DNA from: Lachnospiraceae bacterium
GTDB taxonomy: Bacteria; Bacillota; Clostridia; Lachnospirales; Lachnospiraceae
Direction: 5' to 3'
DNA: 17,886 nucleotides
Assembly (NCBI GenBank): GCA_900765975.1
Contig: CAAFTS010000126.1
Coordinates: 1 to 17,886 of the forward strand
Shown here: positions 1-7,525 of the stretch, piece by piece
How positions within the stretch are numbered: the first letter of the stretch is position 1
How the letters are laid out: every line of letters starts with the position of its first letter
Made by a program: the position numbers and the translations under genes
Notes under the pieces: generated by a model
Seen by the model: the letters and a program-made list of their open reading frames with translations, nothing else
Told to the model about the DNA's origin: nothing
Database searches by the model: none

Positions 1-2
1 AG

Positions 3-395
3 CCGGAGAAACCAAAATCAAACTATGTTATTCCGGGTTTATATTTCTATGATAATAACGTAATAGAGGTCGCAAAAAAAATTAAGCCTTCGAAGCGGGG
101 AGAATTGGAGATTACCAGCATAAATAATGAATATCTTAAAAGAAAAGAACTAAAAGTAGAATTGCTTGCCCGTGGAATGGCCTGGTTGGATACAGGTACA
201 CACAGTGCTCTTTTAGATGCGGCGGAATATGTGGCGTCGATTCAGAAAAGACAGGGATTATATGTATCATGTATAGAAGAAATTGCATATCATAAAGGTT
301 TTATTGATAGAAAGCAGTTGCTGCAATTATCAGAACCTTTGTGTAAAACGGATTATGGAAAGTATATTCAACGCATTGCTATGGAGCGAAAGTGA
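3..395 (+). CDS. rfbA: Glucose-1-phosphate thymidylyltransferase, 3' part only
   Basis: C-terminal 130 residues of RmlA/RfbA, which joins dTTP and glucose-1-phosphate to dTDP-glucose, the first step of dTDP-deoxysugar synthesis in the cytoplasm. The frame is open from base 3, and the 5' end lies outside the window. Visible family landmarks are the [13 protein letters not shown] block, the [14 protein letters not shown] block, the [11 protein letters not shown] block and the C-terminal [13 protein letters not shown] and KGFIDRKQL blocks, all colinear with the E. coli enzyme as I remember it. The gene ends at a TGA followed at once by a hairpin terminator, so it is the last gene of an upstream operon, probably with rmlB/rmlC/rmlD. 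Its product pathway feeds both aminosugar branches encoded downstream, although the IS remnant and terminator uncouple its transcription from them. Identification is near certain. Confidence 0.95.
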   Translation, partial: PEKPKSNYVIPGLYFYDNNVIEVAKKIKPSKRGELEITSINNEYLKRKELKVELLARGMAWLDTGTHSALLDAAEYVASIQKRQGLYVSCIEEIAYHKGFIDRKQLLQLSEPLCKTDYGKYIQRIAMERK

Positions 396-403
396 CGTGA
401 GTT

Positions 404-436
404 AAAAAGCAAAATCATTTTGGTTTTGCTTTTTTT
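404..436 (+). terminator. Intrinsic terminator after rfbA
   Basis: Eleven-base inverted repeat: AAAAAGCAAAA at 404-414 pairs with TTTTGCTTTTT at 424-434 across a 9-base loop, and the T run continues to 436. It begins 8 bases after the rfbA stop codon. The stem is AT-rich with one GC pair-doublet, but the position and U-tract fit a rho-independent terminator. Because of the A-run on the left arm it could also act on the opposite strand. Confidence 0.8.
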
Positions 437-483
437 AATGGGTCGTGAATCTGCTAAACTCGCGAAGCGTACGAAATATAAAC

Positions 484-500
484 CACCTGCTATGCGGGTG
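484..500 (+). repeat. IS200 left-end hairpin
   Basis: CACCTGC at 484-490 and GCGGGTG at 494-500 form a 7-bp stem (one G-T wobble) with a three-base TAT loop, about 86 bases before the transposase ATG. Single-strand hairpins of this kind are what IS200/IS605 transposases recognise at the left end. The assignment rests on form and position. Confidence 0.6.
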
Positions 501-585
501 CGCTATGTTGGTTATACAAAAATCACCTTTCTATTATAAAGTAAGGTTGTTCGAGCTGATTTATAACGAAAAGAAAGGCGATTTT

Positions 586-1033
586 ATGGCTAATAAAGCA
601 AATGGTTTATCCGGTGGAAAATGGATATGCAAGTATCACATAATTTTTACTCCCAAATACAGGAGAAAGATTATATACAATCAATATAAAGAAAGTATAC
701 GAGATATCATAAAATAACTATGTGCTTATAAGGGGGGGAGAAATAATGGAAAGACATTTAATACCAGACCACGTGTATATGCTGGTAGGCATACCGCCCA
801 AGCTCAGTGTACTACAGTTTATGGGACGCCTCAGAGGAAAAAGTTCATTAATGATATTTGATAAACACGCAAATTTGAAGTGCAAATTTGGAAACAGACA
901 CTTTGGGGCAGAGGAATATTATGTAAGTACAAGTAGGACTTAATGAGGTAACCATAAAGGAGTATATCCAAGAGCAGGAAAACTATGATATTGTCATGTT
1001 AAACTCGGTGTAAAAGATTATGAAGACCCTTAA
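586..1033 (+). pseudogene. tnpA: IS200-family transposase TnpA, inactivated
   Basis: Y1 HUH transposase remnant spread over three or four frames. Residues from ATG 586 (KWICKYHIIFTPKYRRKIIY) match the IS200 N-terminus and stop at TAA 715-717, with LCAYKG following in the same frame, so this is a nonsense codon. A frameshift lies in the run of seven G at 732-738; the next segment (746-943) carries IPDHVYMLV, FMGRLRGKSSLMIFD and FGNRHFGAEEYYVST. A one-base insertion near 931 ends it early; the missing part (VGLNEVTIKEYIQEQE, which includes the expected nucleophilic Tyr) is readable from about 932. Further single-base losses lie near 1000 and before the TAA at 1031. The HUH metal motif reads His-Val-Tyr rather than His-Val-His, so the protein would be dead even without the frameshifts. 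The open frame upstream of 586 (from 445) is left-end DNA, not protein. Confidence 0.88.
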
Positions 1034-1163
1034 GGGTTAGCCGGTAGTACGAATGCTCTTTCAAGGGCAGCAACGAGTCAATGGCGATATGATTTGAACA
1101 AAGTGAAAGCCAGCACCTTTAGATGTTGGTCGGTATCAGAGGCTTATAGCCTCAGAGCAAGCC

Positions 1164-1178
1164 GCCCGTTTGACGGGC
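1164..1178 (+). repeat. IS200 right-end hairpin
   Basis: GCCCGT at 1164-1169 pairs with ACGGGC at 1173-1178 around a TTG loop, a perfect 6-bp GC-rich stem near the downstream boundary of the element. It fits the right-end hairpin of IS200-type elements; no T run follows, so it is not a terminator. Confidence 0.6.
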
Positions 1179-1225
1179 AGTTATAATTGTTGTATATTTT
1201 TTGAGACTATGAAGAAAAAGAACCG

Positions 1226-1253
1226 TTGACAATATCGGCGAGGATGATATGAT
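1226..1253 (+). promoter_or_regulatory. Sigma-A promoter for the polysaccharide cluster
   Basis: A perfect -35 box TTGACA (1226-1231) and a -10 box TATGAT (1248-1253) are separated by 16 bases, the best promoter-like match upstream of the fdtB-like gene. It lies just downstream of the IS remnant, and the rfbA terminator and IS isolate it from the upstream operon. Prediction from consensus only. Confidence 0.6.
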
Positions 1254-1483
1254 GCTCATCTAAAAGTTGAGTGAGAGAAGGTATTTGAGTTTTTCATTGC
1301 TGCACCGGCTTTTCTAGTGGTTGTCAAACAAGATAAATGTAAGACTAAAATCTACTTAAGTCTATTCGAAGTGAAAATAAATTTTTTGTTTCAGGTCTTA
1401 TAATAGTAGTATTACAAGGTGGACTTTTGAACTCTTTTCTTGTAAAATACTATTTGGAATAATGATTTATATTTTATGAACGT

Positions 1484-1522
1484 ACACTTGGAGAATTTCA
1501 ATCATTACAGAAGTGTTTTTTT
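1484..1522 (+). terminator. Possible leader attenuator before the fdtB-like gene
   Basis: ACACTT at 1484-1489 is complementary to AAGTGT at 1511-1516, with a 21-base loop and a run of seven T (1516-1522). The stem is only 6 bp and AT-rich with a large loop, so it would be a poor terminator alone. It ends five bases before the GGAGG of the first gene, where a regulatory leader hairpin would be expected. Confidence 0.25.
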
Positions 1523-1536
1523 ATTTGGAGGGTTGT

Positions 1537-2637
1537 ATGAAAATAGTAGCAAATCGATTAGACAGGGCCTTTGAACTATATCAGAAGGAGTATGAAGAAA
1601 AAGCTCTGGAAGTATTACGATCCGGATGGTATATACTTGGAAAGGAAGTTGAAGGATTTGAACGAGAGTTTGCAAACTACGTGGGTACAAAAGAATGTGT
1701 AGGTGTTGCGAGTGGTTTGGATGCTTTATGGCTAGGTATGCGCGCTTTAGGAATAAAGAGTGGTGACGAGGTGATTGTGCAGGGCAATACATACATCGCG
1801 AGTGTGATGGGTATTACAATGAATGGTGCCACTCCAATTTTTGTCGAGCCGGATCAGTTTTATAATATTGATCCGAAAAAAATTGAGGAAAAAATTACAA
1901 AAAAAACCAAAGCAATACTTGTAGTGCATCTGTATGGCCAGGCTTCCCAAATGGATGAAATTATGAAATTGGCCACAGCCTATAATTTGAAAGTTATTGA
2001 GGATTGTGCACAGTCACATGGAGCTCTTTGTCAGGGAAGGAAGACTGGGAGTTTTGGAGATATTGGTTGCTTTTCTTTTTATCCTTCTAAAAATCTAGGC
2101 GCTTTTGGAGATGCAGGAGCTGTCTGTACGAATAATCCGGATATTGCAAAAGAACTTAGAATCCTCCGCAATTATGGAAGTGAAAAAAGATATTATAATA
2201 AAGAAGTAGGAGCGAATTCCAGATTAGATGAACTTCAGGCTGGATTGTTGAGGGTAAGACTGAGTCATATCGAAGCATACGAGAGAGAAAGAGAAGAAAT
2301 TTGCAGACGATATCTGCGAGAAATTCGGAATTCTGCTTTTGTCTTGCCGGAGATTTGTGATGGGGTGACAACGGTATGGCATCAGTTTGTTATTCGATGC
2401 AAAACAAGAGGTAAACTCATTTCTTATTTGGAAAGCAAGGGGATTGGTACGATTATACATTATCCGGTTCCACCACATTTGGCGGAGGCGTATGCTTATC
2501 TGGGATATAAAACAGGAGATTTCCCAATCACTGAAGAATACTCTCGTGAAGTATTATCTTTGCCTTTATATAATGGAATGCTCAGAGAAGAGCAGGATTA
2601 TGTGATTAATGCTTTGAATTTATATGACGCAGTATAG
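1537..2637 (+). CDS. fdtB: FdtB/QdtB-like dTDP-3-keto-6-deoxyhexose aminotransferase
   Basis: PLP-dependent sugar aminotransferase of the DegT/DnrJ/EryC1/StrS family (366 aa), predicted to convert a dTDP-3-keto-6-deoxyhexose to the 3-amino sugar with glutamate as donor. The start is ATG 1537, preceded by GGAGG at 1527-1531; the frame is open further upstream (to 1513) but without a ribosome binding site. Visible features are [14 protein letters not shown] near residue 29, the cofactor-loop segment ASGLDAL (58-64), [11 protein letters not shown] (110-120), HLYGQ (131-135), the PLP-pyridine Asp in [10 protein letters not shown] (Asp156) and the Schiff-base Lys185 in [15 protein letters not shown]. 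The family is certain. FdtB (galacto) or QdtB (gluco) is chosen because an FdtA/QdtA-like ketoisomerase is encoded at 7522; the two cannot be told apart by eye. It is first in the cluster, about 5 kb from its partner, with three membrane proteins between. Confidence 0.88.
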   Translation: MKIVANRLDRAFELYQKEYEEKALEVLRSGWYILGKEVEGFEREFANYVGTKECVGVASGLDALWLGMRALGIKSGDEVIVQGNTYIASVMGITMNGATPIFVEPDQFYNIDPKKIEEKITKKTKAILVVHLYGQASQMDEIMKLATAYNLKVIEDCAQSHGALCQGRKTGSFGDIGCFSFYPSKNLGAFGDAGAVCTNNPDIAKELRILRNYGSEKRYYNKEVGANSRLDELQAGLLRVRLSHIEAYEREREEICRRYLREIRNSAFVLPEICDGVTTVWHQFVIRCKTRGKLISYLESKGIGTIIHYPVPPHLAEAYAYLGYKTGDFPITEEYSREVLSLPLYNGMLREEQDYVINALNLYDAV

Positions 2638-2640
2638 TAT

Positions 2641-2658
2641 AGAACGGAATACCGTTTT
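2641..2658 (+). terminator. Weak hairpin in the fdtB-GT-C gap
   Basis: AGAACGG (2641-2647) pairs with CCGTTTT (2652-2658), including one G-T pair, around an AATA loop and runs into a short T tract. It occupies most of the 39-base gap before the next gene. It could trim transcription or stabilise the upstream message; too short for a confident terminator. Confidence 0.35.
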
Positions 2659-2676
2659 TAACAAATAGGAAATAAA

Positions 2677-4203
2677 ATGGAGAGAGTTAGAATGGGGCAT
2701 AAAATCAGGCTTCCAGAGGGGATTAAATATAAAAAAGTATTGTTTGCAGCCGGAATCGGTTCGCTTTTTTTGTCAGTAGTATTTTTTGTTGTTTTTTGTG
2801 AGGGAGGAAATGTTACCCAAATTTTTCCGACTTGGAATGACGAAGGGGGATATTATCGCCAGCTGGCAGCTATGGTTCAGTATGGACACCCCTTAGGATA
2901 CAATGGGTACAACGGAAACCATGCAGAATTAGGTAATTTTGGGTTTCATGGTATGTTTATCCTGTTTCCGTATTATTTGTGGGCAAAAATTTTCGGTCTA
3001 TCATATATGACGATTAGTGCCTGCAATATTTTTATGATTGTACTGGCAATCTTGATTTTTTCCATGTGTGTAGAAGGCGATATATGGAAGTACATAGCAT
3101 TTGCGGGCTGTATTTTAACCCCGATGGTAGTATATTATACCGCTACAAGTATGGTGGAGGCGGAAAATTATTTTTTCTCTATCCTATTGGCAGGATTTTT
3201 GTTACGTTTATATCGAAAAAGAGACCGACGAATTTTGATTGTAGCGTGGGCCGTGATAGTTTTTGCTGTTTTGTGTAAGGTGACATGGGCGGGAATGGTA
3301 TTTCCTTTTGCCTTCATTTCACAGAAAAAAGAGAGAAACATAATATTTAAGATAATAAATTCTGTTTTATGCATGACTATTTTCATGGTGGCTGGGTATT
3401 TGATTTTTAGTCGATTCAGTTCGCCGTATCTTACATCAATTTTAGCTGATTATCTGACAGTTATGCGGCAAGAGGGGATTTGGGAGACTTTTATTTATAT
3501 AATCAAGAATACGATTCAAAATCTGGGATTGACCTTTGCGGCTGTCAATACACCGGATTATGCTCTTTGGTTTAAAGTTTCTGCATTGATTGTATGGTTG
3601 ACATTTATTTTCTCTATTATTTCAATTTTGTATTCTGTCAGGAAAAAGGATATTGTTTTTTTCTGGCCGGGCTTTATAATGGTCGGATATATGGGGGGAG
3701 TGGCTTTAATGTATACAGGTGGACCGGTGGCCATAAGAACATTATATCCCGCAGTACTGTTATGCCTTTTACTTCTGTCGGATTTATATGCAAAAAAGAA
3801 ATGTGCAGTGATTATAGGTGGGGGATTCCTTGCCTTAACTTTGAGTATAGGAATATTAAAGAGATATGATTCTCGGGAATTTTATGATCAAAAAAATCAG
3901 GAATATGTACAAAGGATATGTGATTTTTATAAGGATTTGCTGATTGTTCAGGAAACGGGAGATGAGTGGGAAAATACCGTTGCAATGTATACTGGAGATA
4001 TGCCTAATTTTTATTACGCTATGCTTTATCCTGCGGGAATGGCGAATAATCTTTATGACCATATACCTGATAATACAGAAAAATTTCCCATGTATGCATT
4101 AGCTGTTTCGGCAGATGGCGATTGGTATAATTTTCTGATGGAAAATGGATATAGAGAAATTGGCACTAATGAAGAAGTGATTTTAATGGCAGATTTTGAG
4201 TAA
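2677..4203 (+). CDS. Multi-pass membrane protein, probable GT-C glycosyltransferase
   Basis: A 508-residue integral membrane protein with about ten hydrophobic segments. An N-terminal helix (about residues 20-41) is followed by an extracytoplasmic loop containing Asn54-Asp55-Glu56 (WNDEGGYY) and a Gly/Asn/His-rich stretch; acidic residues in this first outer loop are the usual catalytic signature of GT-C enzymes, which use polyprenyl-phosphate sugars. After the last helix a soluble C-terminal part of about 110 residues remains. Start ATG 2677 has AGGA 7 bases upstream; ATG 2692 is an alternative with weaker signal. I cannot assign a sugar or acceptor. Context (aminosugar synthesis, polyprenyl-P-sugar synthases, flippases) suggests it moves one lipid-linked sugar onto a surface polymer. 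A polymerase (Wzy-like) is the main alternative. Confidence 0.7.
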   Translation: MERVRMGHKIRLPEGIKYKKVLFAAGIGSLFLSVVFFVVFCEGGNVTQIFPTWNDEGGYYRQLAAMVQYGHPLGYNGYNGNHAELGNFGFHGMFILFPYYLWAKIFGLSYMTISACNIFMIVLAILIFSMCVEGDIWKYIAFAGCILTPMVVYYTATSMVEAENYFFSILLAGFLLRLYRKRDRRILIVAWAVIVFAVLCKVTWAGMVFPFAFISQKKERNIIFKIINSVLCMTIFMVAGYLIFSRFSSPYLTSILADYLTVMRQEGIWETFIYIIKNTIQNLGLTFAAVNTPDYALWFKVSALIVWLTFIFSIISILYSVRKKDIVFFWPGFIMVGYMGGVALMYTGGPVAIRTLYPAVLLCLLLLSDLYAKKKCAVIIGGGFLALTLSIGILKRYDSREFYDQKNQEYVQRICDFYKDLLIVQETGDEWENTVAMYTGDMPNFYYAMLYPAGMANNLYDHIPDNTEKFPMYALAVSADGDWYNFLMENGYREIGTNEEVILMADFE

Positions 4204-4220
4204 ACAGTAAGGAGAAGGTC

Positions 4221-5645
4221 ATGCAGGATTATCTTACAAAAGTCCGGAAAAACAGAAAAATTGTACTATGGGGAATGTGTACACTCCTGTTGTTTATATA
4301 TTGGCTTATTTTTCATCCGGATAAATTATGTGGAGATGCAGAAAGTTACTGGATCAGATCTATGGAATTTGTAGTGGATGGAAATTTTTCTTTTTCGAAC
4401 TTTTCCAGTCTTTTGAGGGGATATGTTTTTCCGTTCCTTTTATTTATCCAGAGAGGTTGTGGTCTCCTGCCACAAGGCGTGGATGCGTATTTATGGGCAT
4501 TCACTTTTTCTATGATAATGGGAGTACTAGTGGTATACCAGTTTCCTTGGTTTGCCAAGAATCTATTCGGCAGGGAAATGACAGGAATGAAGATTCTGGT
4601 GTTTGAGATTTTATTGTGTGTTTTCTGGCAAGGCAACCTCCTCTATCCATTATCTGATTTTTATGCGCTTTTCTTTATGAATTTTGCTGTCATATTCTTT
4701 TACAGATTAAATAGGTTTCATTCAGAATATTCGATTGCAAAGAATAGCCTGATGGCCTTTCTTATGGGAGTGTGTATATATGTTACATATAGTATTCGAG
4801 CAATGTATGTCTTTTTTGCCATAAGCTGTATTTTTGTTTTCTTTTTTCAAAATCTGAAGAAGAACAGAAAAAAGACAGTTCTGATTTCGGCTATCACATT
4901 GGCAGGGTGTCTTTTCGTTTCAATTCCACAAGTTTGGATTAATGTTTCTATGGCAGATACATGGTCTCCGCTTGTGCTGGGAGTGCGGGATGGTGAAAAA
5001 ATAAATAATAAACAGCTTTACTGGGGGTTGTATTACAGTCGGTACGAAACATATGTTGGGAATTATGATGTTTATCCGCATGCCGGTGTCATTTTTGAAG
5101 ATGAGGCGGGGAAGGCGATCATCGAAAAAGAGGGGATTGAGGATTTGAACCCTTTTCAGGCAGTAAAACTGTATTTCAAGTACCCATTTGATATTTTGGG
5201 AATATATGGGAGACACATACTGAATGCAATGGATAACCGCTTTCCGGAATTATATATCACGGATTTGTATCAAAGCAGACTAGGATATATGCTTGGAAAT
5301 TATTTGATATGGTTTGCTTTTTTTGCGTTTTGGACCATTCAAAAAAGAGCAAACATAAAGACATTCCTGAAGTTGCTCCAAAGGAGATGGCAATATATAT
5401 GCCTGATGGTTATTTCTTCCCTTGTTATGCTTGCGGGAGCGATAGAAATCCGGTTTTTCATTCCAGTATACTGTCTGGTTTATATGTATGTACTTATACA
5501 TTTTTCAAAGGAAAGCATTCAGAAATGTTGGGATAAATATGGCCTTTGGTTAGTAGTATTCGCTGTTGTAGGGTTTGGATTATATGTAGTATTTTCGGGA
5601 AATACGATGTCGTCTATTTACGATGGGCGTCCGATTTTGTTTTAG
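4221..5645 (+). CDS. Multi-pass membrane protein, second GT-C-like protein
   Basis: A 474-residue polytopic protein with roughly ten membrane segments. After the first helix (about 14-31) an outer loop carries GDAESYW (Asp39, Glu41), the acidic position expected of GT-C transferases; a long hydrophilic loop rich in Tyr and charged residues follows the middle helices (about 245-335), as in many GT-C enzymes. Start ATG 4221 is preceded by GGAGAAGG and lies 17 bases after the preceding stop, so the two are co-transcribed. By eye it shares topology but little sequence with the membrane proteins before and after it, suggesting distinct donors or acceptors. Specific function unknown. Confidence 0.68.
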   Translation: MQDYLTKVRKNRKIVLWGMCTLLLFIYWLIFHPDKLCGDAESYWIRSMEFVVDGNFSFSNFSSLLRGYVFPFLLFIQRGCGLLPQGVDAYLWAFTFSMIMGVLVVYQFPWFAKNLFGREMTGMKILVFEILLCVFWQGNLLYPLSDFYALFFMNFAVIFFYRLNRFHSEYSIAKNSLMAFLMGVCIYVTYSIRAMYVFFAISCIFVFFFQNLKKNRKKTVLISAITLAGCLFVSIPQVWINVSMADTWSPLVLGVRDGEKINNKQLYWGLYYSRYETYVGNYDVYPHAGVIFEDEAGKAIIEKEGIEDLNPFQAVKLYFKYPFDILGIYGRHILNAMDNRFPELYITDLYQSRLGYMLGNYLIWFAFFAFWTIQKRANIKTFLKLLQRRWQYICLMVISSLVMLAGAIEIRFFIPVYCLVYMYVLIHFSKESIQKCWDKYGLWLVVFAVVGFGLYVVFSGNTMSSIYDGRPILF

Positions 5646-5669
5646 TCTGTAGAAAGCAAAGAGGCTATA

Positions 5670-5698
5670 TGGACAAAATCAGACGATTATAGTACAAT
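5670..5698 (+). promoter_or_regulatory. Candidate internal promoter
   Basis: TGGACA (5670-5675) and TACAAT (5693-5698) are spaced by the ideal 17 bases, each one mismatch from consensus. They lie in the 93-base gap before the GTG-started gene, the largest gap inside the cluster. It would give an untranslated leader of about 35 bases and could express the 5739-16488 block separately from the first three genes. Confidence 0.5.
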
Positions 5699-5738
5699 AA
5701 TAAAGATAAGCTAGAAGTGGGATGCGGAGGATCGGAAG

Positions 5739-6983
5739 GTGAAAAAAATATTGAGGCCGGGGCTACTGGCTGTTTTCATAACTATTCTGATGTGTTTCTT
5801 TTATAGGTTTATAATGTATGGAACTAATGATTTTGACGAACATTATCGCTTTGCTTTTGAATTGCTAAGATTAAGAGAGTTATCTTTAAAAGAATTTTTG
5901 ACTCGGGTAGAATATTCCCATATCTTGGCATATCCTCTTTGGCATGTGGGCTTTTTGGTCATTTTCTATAGCATACAGGGTGTTTTACAAATATTTAGTG
6001 TGTCGATTGATATGAGAGCAATTTGCTCTTTTTCTGCGTCCGTTATTTGTACGGCATGTGTTGTTTGTACATTTATTATTGTTCAAAAATTATTTGCGCG
6101 CTATTTTGTAAAAAAGCAGGACAAGAAAATATCTATTCTTGCAATCATGGTTATGTTTGTGGGACCGTTGTATCTTCCAGGAATGTTTTCAGGTTATTAT
6201 GTAGGTACGAGAACCGGCTCAATATGGCACAATCCAACTTATTTAATCGTCAAACCCTTTGCTCTTTTAATTTTTTTTCTATACTATGAAATCTTTAAGG
6301 AATTTGCAAAAAACACGGAAGGTTCAAAAAAGGAGATAAATAAGCGGCTTTTGTTGGCAAGTGTGCTGTTGCTGATTAGTTCTGTCGCAAAGCCGAGTTT
6401 TTATCAGATGTTCTTACCTGGACTTGTTCTGTATTGCCTTATAGAATTAGTAAGAAGTCGTGGAAAGAGTTTCTTTTTTTTGCTGAAAATAGCATTATCA
6501 GTGATTCCGGTAACAATTGTGGGAATTGTGCAGATTTTTGCATTAAGCACAAGCAGTCAGGACGGGAGTATTGGAATTGGATTTCTGAAAGTATGGGCTC
6601 ACTGGACCCCTTACTGGTATATTGCTCTTATTATTTCTCTTGCATTTCCTATCGGAGTTATGTTCTTGATGAAGCAAAGGATAGTTAGAGAACAAATGTT
6701 TTGTCTGGCTTTATGTACATTTGTATCTGGAGCTTTTCAATATATGTTTTTATATATCCAAAAAGATCCTTTTGCAGGAGATTTTGGCTGGGGCTTTAAT
6801 TTAGCGGTTTTCATACTTTTTATCGTATCTGTTATTAGTTTTGAAAATCTGAAATCAGCAAAAGAAAATAACATTTTATATCCGCTATGTAAGATAATAT
6901 TTGTTTTGCACTTTATTTTTGGAATTTTGTATTTTTATGATATTTTTAGATATTTAGAATATATGAATCCGCTGAGTTTATAA
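5739..6983 (+). CDS. Multi-pass membrane protein, third GT-C-like protein
   Basis: A 414-residue integral membrane protein with about ten hydrophobic helices. It begins with GTG, supported by GGAGG at 5726-5730 eight bases upstream; no earlier in-frame start fits better. The first outer loop carries TNDFDEHYRF (Asp31, Asp33, Glu34), an acidic cluster in the usual GT-C catalytic position, and a later loop has RTGSIWHNPTY (about residues 159-169). It lacks a sizeable soluble C-terminal domain, unlike the 2677 protein. It follows a candidate promoter and precedes the acetyltransferase by 44 bases. Likely a lipid-linked sugar transferase acting outside the membrane; donor and acceptor unknown. 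An O-antigen-polymerase-like role cannot be excluded. Confidence 0.65.
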   Translation: MKKILRPGLLAVFITILMCFFYRFIMYGTNDFDEHYRFAFELLRLRELSLKEFLTRVEYSHILAYPLWHVGFLVIFYSIQGVLQIFSVSIDMRAICSFSASVICTACVVCTFIIVQKLFARYFVKKQDKKISILAIMVMFVGPLYLPGMFSGYYVGTRTGSIWHNPTYLIVKPFALLIFFLYYEIFKEFAKNTEGSKKEINKRLLLASVLLLISSVAKPSFYQMFLPGLVLYCLIELVRSRGKSFFFLLKIALSVIPVTIVGIVQIFALSTSSQDGSIGIGFLKVWAHWTPYWYIALIISLAFPIGVMFLMKQRIVREQMFCLALCTFVSGAFQYMFLYIQKDPFAGDFGWGFNLAVFILFIVSVISFENLKSAKENNILYPLCKIIFVLHFIFGILYFYDIFRYLEYMNPLSL

Positions 6984-7027
6984 ATAAATCTGGTTTGAGG
7001 AATGCGGATGTGGAGGAAACTAGAACT

Positions 7028-7525
7028 ATGCGATTGAGAAGATTGAAAAAAAAAGATATTCCTTATATGTTGGAATGGATGCATGATAGCGAAATCAATC
7101 AATACTTCCGTTTTGATGCCGCTGGGATGACGGAGGAGAAGGCAAAAGAGTTTGTCAGTAAATCTTTTGATGATAAAAACAAGCATTATGCTATTGTAGA
7201 TGAAAAAGATGAGTATTTGGGTACTGTCAGTTTAAAAAATATTAATAGTGTAAATCGAGATGCTGAGTATGCTGTCAGTGTCCGTAAACAATATCATGGT
7301 TCTGGCGTTGCAGTAGCAGCGACAAATGCAGTATTGAAGATTGCGTTTGAAGAATTAGACCTCTGTAAAGTATATTTAAATGTTCTTTCTCAAAATATAC
7401 GGGCGATACGTTTTTATGAAAAATTAGGGTTTAAGTATGTAAAAGAAGAAAAGAATAGTGTACTTATTGGAAATCAGTTTCATGATTTGATGTGGTATGA
7501 AATGCAGAAGGGAGATTTGGAATGA
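7028..7525 (+). CDS. GNAT N-acetyltransferase, probably for the 3-aminosugar
   Basis: A 165-residue GNAT-fold acyltransferase of the RimJ/RimL-like group. The acetyl-CoA pyrophosphate-binding motif A is RKQYHGSGVAVAATNAV (about residues 86-102), and the family signature RAIRFYEKLGFKY lies at 125-137. ATG 7028 is chosen: GGAGG at 7012-7016 precedes it, whereas the TTG-initiated longer frame (6995) has no ribosome binding site. It overlaps the ketoisomerase gene by the ATGA at 7522-7525. In the known Fuc3NAc and Qui3NAc pathways the acetyltransferase (FdtC/QdtC) is a left-handed beta-helix enzyme, so a GNAT protein here would be a functional replacement. That substrate is inferred from position only. 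Confidence 0.82.
   Translation: MRLRRLKKKDIPYMLEWMHDSEINQYFRFDAAGMTEEKAKEFVSKSFDDKNKHYAIVDEKDEYLGTVSLKNINSVNRDAEYAVSVRKQYHGSGVAVAATNAVLKIAFEELDLCKVYLNVLSQNIRAIRFYEKLGFKYVKEEKNSVLIGNQFHDLMWYEMQKGDLE

Larger units (their letters stand above)
440..1200 (+). mobile_element. Decayed IS200/IS605-family insertion sequence
   Basis: A single-gene element of roughly 720-760 bases containing a broken IS200-type Y1 transposase and subterminal hairpins at both sides (484-500 and 1164-1178), the layout expected of IS200, which has no terminal inverted repeats and makes no target duplication. A short CGC-GAA-GCG hairpin at 461-469 may also belong to the left end. The exact ends cannot be fixed without an intact relative, so the boundaries are approximate. 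It sits directly behind the rfbA terminator and ahead of the promoter region of the sugar cluster. The transposase cannot be functional, but the ends may still be movable in trans. Confidence 0.75.
1200..1536. other. Non-coding leader between IS remnant and the sugar cluster
   Basis: No gene is supported here. The stretch holds the candidate promoter at 1226-1253, a partial inverted repeat GATGA...TCATC (1243-1260) that overlaps its -10 box, a lone TATAAT at 1399-1404 without a matching -35, and a weak stem-loop ACACTT (1484-1489) / AAGTGT (1511-1516) followed by a seven-T run just before the ribosome binding site of the first gene. If transcription starts near 1260 the leader is about 275 bases long, enough for an attenuator or an antitermination signal, but I recognise no known riboswitch or RNA element. 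Confidence 0.5.

Noticed and set aside
445..585. Open frame upstream of the transposase ATG, in phase with it
   Set aside because: IS200 transposases start at the MANKAN-type methionine (586); the upstream stretch contains the left-end hairpin and is non-coding.
1205..1280. Minus-strand reading of about 24 codons (LTQLLDEHHIILADIVNGSF) in the leader
   Set aside because: It looks protein-like but is closed by stops on both sides, has no start or ribosome site, and I cannot name a family; possibly a gene scrap, not reportable as a gene.
1399..1404. Perfect TATAAT box in the leader
   Set aside because: No -35-like sequence lies at 15-19 bases upstream (AATAAA region only) and there is no extended -10 TGn, so it is weaker than the TTGACA-16-TATGAT pair at 1226-1253.
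1505..1792. Minus-strand and out-of-frame ORFs across the window (for example 1505-1792, 4346-4636, 4920-5216, 13131-13406)
   Set aside because: They lie inside well-supported + strand genes, have no family features or ribosome sites, and are shadows of the coding frame.
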